Assembly (NCBI RefSeq): GCF_002803085.1
Contig: NZ_NNBJ01000003.1
Coordinates: 213,798-277,797, forward strand
DNA length: 64,000 nucleotides
Source of the DNA: Streptomyces sp. CB01201
GTDB lineage: Bacteria; Actinomycetota; Actinomycetes; Streptomycetales; Streptomycetaceae
Direction: 5' to 3'
This document shows, one piece after another, positions 60,036-64,000 of the stretch; position 1 is the first letter of the stretch, and the number at the start of each line of letters is the position of its first letter. The notes under the pieces were generated by a model. That model was not told the origin of the DNA and searched no databases. It saw only the letters and a program-made list of their open reading frames with translations. The position numbers were made by a program, and so were the translations under genes.

Positions 60036-60098
60036 GCGCCTGAGGATCATTCCCGTCAGGCGCACATAAAGTATATGGGTACCAAAACTGCAACAGGC
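60036..60098 (-). promoter_or_regulatory. Cold-shock gene leader hairpin and probable promoter
   Basis: On the minus strand an A/T-rich stretch (GTTGCAGTTTTGGTACCCAT then ATACTTTATG) looks like a promoter. It is followed by a perfect 8-bp hairpin GCGCCTGA / TCAGGCGC with a 12-base loop and then ATTATTTGTTT, about 100 bases ahead of the ATG. The hairpin plus T-rich run could be a leader attenuator or stability element. The -35/-10 choice is not certain. Confidence 0.45.
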
Positions 60099-60160
60099 AC
60101 CACGATAGCACGGCCCTCCGCGGCCCGTCCGTGGGCCACGTCACGGACGGGGAGGTCGCG

Positions 60161-61318
60161 TCAGAGGCGTTCGATGATGGTCACGTTGGCCTGGCCGCCG
60201 CCCTCGCACATCGTCTGGAGGCCGTAGCGGCCGCCGGTGCGCTCCAGCTCGTGCAGCAGGGTCGTCATCAGCTTCACGCCGGTCGCGCCCAGCGGGTGGC
60301 CGAGTGCGATCGCGCCGCCGTTGACGTTGACGCGGTCCGGGTCGGCGCCGGTCTCCTTGAGCCAGGCGAGCGCGACCGGGGCGAAGGCCTCGTTGATCTC
60401 GACGAGGTCGATGTCGTCGATCGTCATCCCGGTCTTCTTCAGCGCGTGGGCGGTGGCGGGGATGGGCGCGGACAGCATGCGGATGGGGTCCTCGCCGCGC
60501 ACCGAGAGGTGGTGGACGCGGGCGCGCGGGGTCAGGCCGTGTTCGGCGACGGCCCGCTCGGAGGCGATGAGGAGGGCGGCCGCGCCGTCGGACACCTGGG
60601 AGGAGCAGGCCGCGGTGATGGTGCCGCCCTCCAGGACGGGACGGAGCGCCGCCATCTTCTCCAGGGTGGTGTCCGGGCGCGGCCCCTCGTCCGTGGTGAC
60701 GTCGCCGTACGCGACGCACTCGCGCGCGAAGCGGCCCTCGTCGACGGCTCGCAGGGCTCGCCGGTGCGAGCGGAGGGCGAACTCCTCCATGGCGCGGCGG
60801 GTGATGCCCCACTTCTCGGCGATGAGCTGCGCTCCGTGGAACTGGTTGACGGGTGCGTCGCCGTAGCGGGCCCGCCAGCCCTCGCTGCCGAGGTAGGGGC
60901 CGTCGGTCAGGCCGAGCGGTTCGGCGGCCTGGCGCGACGCGAAGGCGATCGGGATCATCGACATGTTCTGGGTACCGCCCGCCACCACCAGGTCCTGGGT
61001 ACCGGAAAGGACGCCCTGGGCGGCGAAGTGGACGGCCTGCTGGGACGAGCCGCACTGGCGGTCGATGGTGACGCCGGGCACTTCTTCGGGCAGGCCCGCC
61101 GCCAGCCAGGACGTGCGGGCGATGTCGCCGGCCTGGGGGCCCACGGTGTCCAGGCAGCCGAAGACGACGTCCTCGACGGCGGCCGGGTCGACGCCGGAGC
61201 GTTCGACAAGCGCCTTCAGCACATGGGCGCCGAGGTCGGCGGGGTGGACCGCCGAGAGCCCGCCGCCACGCCGGCCCACCGGAGTGCGTACCGCTTCGAC
61301 TATGTAGGCCTCGGCCAT
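60161..61318 (-). CDS. fadA6: FadA6-like steroid thiolase
   Basis: 385 residues (mycobacterial FadA6 is about the same). Thiolase motifs: nucleophilic Cys 89 in [51 protein letters not shown], and the C-terminal [13 protein letters not shown]. It performs the last thiolytic step releasing small acyl-CoA units from the ring C/D remnant. It is followed on the same strand (upstream) by kstR2 and ipdF, as in the mycobacterial order fadA6, kstR2, ipdF. Confidence 0.88.
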   Translation of the reverse strand: MAEAYIVEAVRTPVGRRGGGLSAVHPADLGAHVLKALVERSGVDPAAVEDVVFGCLDTVGPQAGDIARTSWLAAGLPEEVPGVTIDRQCGSSQQAVHFAAQGVLSGTQDLVVAGGTQNMSMIPIAFASRQAAEPLGLTDGPYLGSEGWRARYGDAPVNQFHGAQLIAEKWGITRRAMEEFALRSHRRALRAVDEGRFARECVAYGDVTTDEGPRPDTTLEKMAALRPVLEGGTITAACSSQVSDGAAALLIASERAVAEHGLTPRARVHHLSVRGEDPIRMLSAPIPATAHALKKTGMTIDDIDLVEINEAFAPVALAWLKETGADPDRVNVNGGAIALGHPLGATGVKLMTTLLHELERTGGRYGLQTMCEGGGQANVTIIERL

Positions 61319-61344
61319 GTCAACTCCCGATTTGTGTATGCGAG

Positions 61345-61959
61345 TTATTCGCGTACGGCGATTCCGTCCAGGACCATCGAGAGGTACTGGCGGGCGATCT
61401 CCTCCGGGCTGTGTCCGCCGCCGGGCCGGTACCAGGACGCGGCGACCCACACCGTGTCGCGCACGAAGCGGTAGGTCAGGCGGATGTCGAGGTCGGTGCG
61501 GAAGGCGCCCGCCGCGACGCCCCGCTCCAGCGTTCCCAGCCAGGCCTTCTCGAACTTCTGCTGGGATTCGGTCAGATAGCCGAAGCGGGACAGCGCGGCC
61601 AGGTGCCGGGACTCCTTCTGGTAGATCGCGACGGCGGCGCGGTGCCGGTCGATCTCCCGGAAGGACTCGGTGACCAGGGCCTCGATGGTCTCGCGGGGGC
61701 CGAGTCCGGCGGCGAGTACGGCGTCGTAGCCCTCCCAGAGTTCGTTCAGGAAGGTCGAGAGGATCTCGTCGAGCATCGACTCCTTGGAGTCGAAGTGGTA
61801 GTAGAGGCTGCCCGCGAGCAGGCCGGCCTCGTCGGCGATCCGGCGCACGGTGGTCGCGTTGTAGCCCTGGGCAGCGAACACCTCGGCCGCGGTGGCCAGG
61901 AGTTCGCGCCGCCGCTCGGGCGAGGCGGTCACCTGCGTCTTCTTCTTGTTCGTCGGCAC
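61345..61959 (-). CDS. kstR2: TetR-family regulator KstR2
   Basis: 204 residues, GTG start. The N-terminal HTH runs from RRRELLATAAEVFAAQGYNA through TTVRRIADEAGLLAGSLYYH and FDSKESMLDEIL. The ligand domain has IYQKESRHLAALSRFGYLTE and FVRDTVWVAASWYRPGG, which match KstR2, the HIP-CoA-responsive repressor of ring C/D genes. Its gene order and two nearby KstR2-like boxes support the name. No such box lies directly upstream of this gene; it may be read from the ipdF promoter 22 bp away. Confidence 0.88.
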   Translation of the reverse strand: MPTNKKKTQVTASPERRRELLATAAEVFAAQGYNATTVRRIADEAGLLAGSLYYHFDSKESMLDEILSTFLNELWEGYDAVLAAGLGPRETIEALVTESFREIDRHRAAVAIYQKESRHLAALSRFGYLTESQQKFEKAWLGTLERGVAAGAFRTDLDIRLTYRFVRDTVWVAASWYRPGGGHSPEEIARQYLSMVLDGIAVRE

Positions 61960-61981
61960 CTGACCATTGTGCTGTCCCCGG

Positions 61982-62812
61982 CTAGGCGTGCTGGCTGCTG
62001 ACGGAGACGACCTCGCCGGTGAGGTACGAGGAGTAGTCGCCGGCCAGGAACACGATGACGTTGGCGACCTCCCACGGTTCGGCGTAGCGGCCGAACGCCT
62101 CGCGGGCGGTGAGCTCTTCGAGCAGTTCGGCGGAGGTGACCTTCACCAGGTGCGGGTGCATGGCGAGGCTGGGCGCCACCGCGTTGACGCGCACGCCGTA
62201 CTCGGCGGCCTCGATGGCGGCGCACCGGGTCAGCGCCATGACGCCGGCCTTGGCTGCGGCGTAGTGGGCCTGGCCGGCCTGGGCGCGCCAGCCGACGACC
62301 GAGGCGTTGTTGACGATGACGCCGCCCCGGCCGCTGTCCTTGAAGGCGCGCAGGGCGGCCCGGGTGCAGCGGAAGGTGCCGTTCAGGGTGACGTCGAGGA
62401 CCTTGGACCAGGCCTCGTCCGTCATGTCGACGAGGGAGCAAGTCCCGCCCAGGCCCGCGTTGTTGACGACGATGTCGAGACGGCCGTGTTCGTGTTCGGC
62501 GAGCGCGAGGAGGGCGGCGACCTGCCGTTCGTCGGTCACGTCGCAGGGGACGGAGGCGACCCGGTCCGCGCCGAACTCCGCGGCCAGCGCCTCCTCGGTC
62601 TCCTTCAGGCGGCGGGCGTGGGCGTCGCCGATGACGACGCGGGCGCCCTCTTCGAGGAGCCTGCGGGCGGTGGCCCCGCCGATCCCGGCGCCGGCCGCCG
62701 CGGTGACGACGGCGGTGCGGCCGTCGAGCAGTGCGTGGCCGGGCACGTACTGAGCCGTGTTGGCCGCCGTCCGGGCCTCGCCGGCCGCCGCCTGAGCCTT
62801 GTTGTCCGTCAC
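61982..62812 (-). CDS. ipdF: IpdF-like short-chain dehydrogenase
   Basis: 276 residues, slightly longer at the N-terminus than mycobacterial IpdF. Cofactor loop AVVTAAAGAGIGGATARRLL, DIVVNNAGLGGTCSLVDM, catalytic Ser in NNASVVGWRAQAGQAHYAAA followed by K, and a C-terminal FLAGDYSSYLTGEVVSVSS. IpdF oxidises 5-OH-HIP-CoA. Its ATG is 16 bp from the KstR2-like operator, and kstR2 and fadA6 follow on the same strand. Confidence 0.85.
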   Translation of the reverse strand: MTDNKAQAAAGEARTAANTAQYVPGHALLDGRTAVVTAAAGAGIGGATARRLLEEGARVVIGDAHARRLKETEEALAAEFGADRVASVPCDVTDERQVAALLALAEHEHGRLDIVVNNAGLGGTCSLVDMTDEAWSKVLDVTLNGTFRCTRAALRAFKDSGRGGVIVNNASVVGWRAQAGQAHYAAAKAGVMALTRCAAIEAAEYGVRVNAVAPSLAMHPHLVKVTSAELLEELTAREAFGRYAEPWEVANVIVFLAGDYSSYLTGEVVSVSSQHA

Positions 62813-62828
62813 GGCGCCACGTTAACCT

Positions 62829-62842
62829 ACCAAACACTTGTT
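62829..62842. promoter_or_regulatory. KstR2-like operator between ipdF and fadE30
   Basis: ACCAAACACTTGTT, which on the other strand reads AACAAGTGTTTGGT. It matches the KstR2 consensus AnCAAGnnCTTGnT with a single change and sits between the divergent start codons of ipdF and the acyl-CoA dehydrogenase. Confidence 0.8.
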
Positions 62843-62866
62843 AGGGAAGGATGGTGTGCCGTACCC

Positions 62867-64000
62867 ATGGACCTGGACCCCACGCCCGACCAGGAGGCCT
62901 TCCGGGCCGAGGCGCGCGACTGGCTCGCCGCGCACGTGCCGTCCGCGCCGCTTCCCTCTCTGGAGACCGAAGCCGGCTTCGCGGCCCACCGGGAGTGGGA
63001 GGCGCGGCTGTCCGCGGACCGCTGGTCGGTGGTGTCCTGGCCGCAGGAGTACGGAGGCCGGGGCGTCGACATCTTCCGGTGGCTGGTCTTCGAGGAGGAG
63101 TACTTCGCGGCGGGCGGCCCCGGGCGCGTCTCGCAGAACGGCATCAACCTGCTCGCGCCCACCCTGTTCGACCACGGTACGCCCGAGCAGCGGGCGCGCG
63201 TCCTGCCGGACATGGCGAGCGGCGCGACGATCTGGGCGCAGGCCTGGTCCGAGCCGGAGGCGGGCTCCGACCTCGCCTCGCTGCGCTCCAAGGCCGTGCG
63301 CACGGACGGGGGTTGGCTGCTCTCGGGGCAGAAGACCTGGTCGTCGCGGGCCGCGTTCGCCGACCGCGCCTTCGGCATCTTCCGCACCGACCCCGAGGCC
63401 GCCAGGCCCCACCAGGGCCTGACCTATCTGATGTTCGACCTGCGCGCCCCGGGGGTGGGCGTACGCCCCATCGGCCGCCTCGACGGCAAGCCCGCCTTCG
63501 CCGAACTCTTCCTGGACAACGTCTTCGTGCCGGACGAGGACGTGATCGGCGAGGCCGGCGCGGGCTGGCGGATCGCCATGTCGACGACCGGCAACGAGCG
63601 CGGTCTGATGCTGCGCTCCCCCGGCCGCTTCCTGGCCTCGGCCACGCGGCTCGTGGAGCTGTGGCGCACGGCGGGCGACCCGGCGGACACCGCACTGCGC
63701 GACCGGGTCGCGGACGCGGTGATCGGGGCGCGCGCCTATCAGCTCTTCACCTGCGCGGGCGCCTCCCGCTTCGCCGAGGGCGGTGTGATCGGCGCCGAGT
63801 CGAGCCTCAACAAGGTGTTCTGGTCGCGGTACGACATCGCCCTGCACGAGTGCGCGCTCGATCTGCTCGGCCCGTACGGGGAGCTGTCGGACGAGGCCGA
63901 CGAGGCGCCCGCGCACGGGAGTTGGGCCGAGGGCCATGTCTTCTCGCTGGCCGGTCCGATCTACGCGGGGACGAACGAGATCCAGCGCGACATCATCGCC
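62867..64000 (+). CDS. fadE30: FadE30-like acyl-CoA dehydrogenase (3' end outside window)
   Basis: 378 residues are visible with no stop before the window edge; little more than the C-terminus should be missing. Family motifs: SVVSWPQEYGGRGVDIFRWL, GINLLAPTLFDHGTPEQRAR, IWAQAWSEPEAGSDLASLRS (FAD/substrate loop), WLLSGQKTWSSRAAFADRAF and near the edge AGPIYAGTNEIQRDIIA. FadE30 introduces the double bond in the propionate side chain of HIP-CoA. The ATG chosen follows AGGGAAGG by 16 bases; an ATG at 62851 is out of frame. Likely followed by further steroid genes beyond the window. Confidence 0.85.
   Translation, partial: MDLDPTPDQEAFRAEARDWLAAHVPSAPLPSLETEAGFAAHREWEARLSADRWSVVSWPQEYGGRGVDIFRWLVFEEEYFAAGGPGRVSQNGINLLAPTLFDHGTPEQRARVLPDMASGATIWAQAWSEPEAGSDLASLRSKAVRTDGGWLLSGQKTWSSRAAFADRAFGIFRTDPEAARPHQGLTYLMFDLRAPGVGVRPIGRLDGKPAFAELFLDNVFVPDEDVIGEAGAGWRIAMSTTGNERGLMLRSPGRFLASATRLVELWRTAGDPADTALRDRVADAVIGARAYQLFTCAGASRFAEGGVIGAESSLNKVFWSRYDIALHECALDLLGPYGELSDEADEAPAHGSWAEGHVFSLAGPIYAGTNEIQRDIIA

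Noticed and set aside
1..64000. CRISPR arrays, rRNA genes, insertion sequences
   Set aside because: Read through for direct repeats with unique spacers, rRNA signatures and transposase motifs on both strands; none was found. The tandem repeats present have no spacers.

Overview
This window is high-GC actinobacterial DNA and almost certainly a Streptomyces chromosome. The signs are the very strong G/C wobble bias, GTG and TTG starts, GTGA/ATGA stop-start overlaps, a small SPW_0924-type protein, RNase Sa-type and PdtaR-type genes, a single rare TTA codon, and the interspersed intergenic repeats seen in Streptomyces. No plasmid, phage or CRISPR functions are visible. Most of the window looks like core chromosome with accessory inserts.

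Layout. 1-9.0 kb: cell-envelope genes (DUF3068, lytic transglycosylase), DNA polymerase I, a molybdopterin oxidoreductase, a hotdog thioesterase and a lipoprotein. 9.4-15.1 kb: a complete branched-chain amino-acid ABC transporter operon (livJHMGF). 15.1-18.1 kb: an ANTAR response regulator, tRNA-Leu(CAA) with a textbook terminator, a broken endonuclease-like pseudogene, and pyruvate kinase. 18.2-28.2 kb: SIMPL protein, secreted 5'-nucleotidase, a DesA/DesB-like decarboxylase and N-hydroxylase pair, aminopeptidase N, chorismate mutase and an AraC regulator. 28.2-33.3 kb: GH35 beta-galactosidase convergent with a secreted GH101 endo-alpha-N-acetylgalactosaminidase.

34.5-40.2 kb holds the most unusual locus: six same-strand, tightly spaced genes. 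They encode a PLP group II decarboxylase, an ANL (PaaK-like) adenylating enzyme and four mutually related small proteins that resemble the AidA/PixA inclusion-body family. A TTA codon near the start of the second small protein suggests developmental (bldA) control. I know of no described function for this combination. A 1.2 kb apparently non-coding leader precedes it, and a two-component system faces it.

43.6-50.8 kb is a 2-aminoethylphosphonate-type uptake and oxidative catabolism regulon: a PhnSTUV-like ABC transporter, a HAD phosphatase, a GntR regulator, and on the other strand PhnY/TmpA- and PhnZ/TmpB-like oxygenases. Identical GTTGTCTGTACAAC palindromes stand before both transcription units. 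50.9-51.3 kb is a secreted guanyl-type RNase.

51.5-64.0 kb carries orthologues of the mycobacterial KstR2 regulon for steroid C/D-ring (HIP) degradation: two SDRs, echA20, ipdA, ipdB, ipdC, then fadA6, kstR2, ipdF and a truncated-by-window fadE30. They are split by an unrelated block (secreted tyrosine phosphatase, DEAD helicase, cold-shock protein). Two near-identical KstR2-like operators sit in the two divergent promoter regions.

Assignments rest on motif and family recognition by eye. Start codons were chosen by ribosome-binding site, overlap and family N-terminus, and alternatives are noted.
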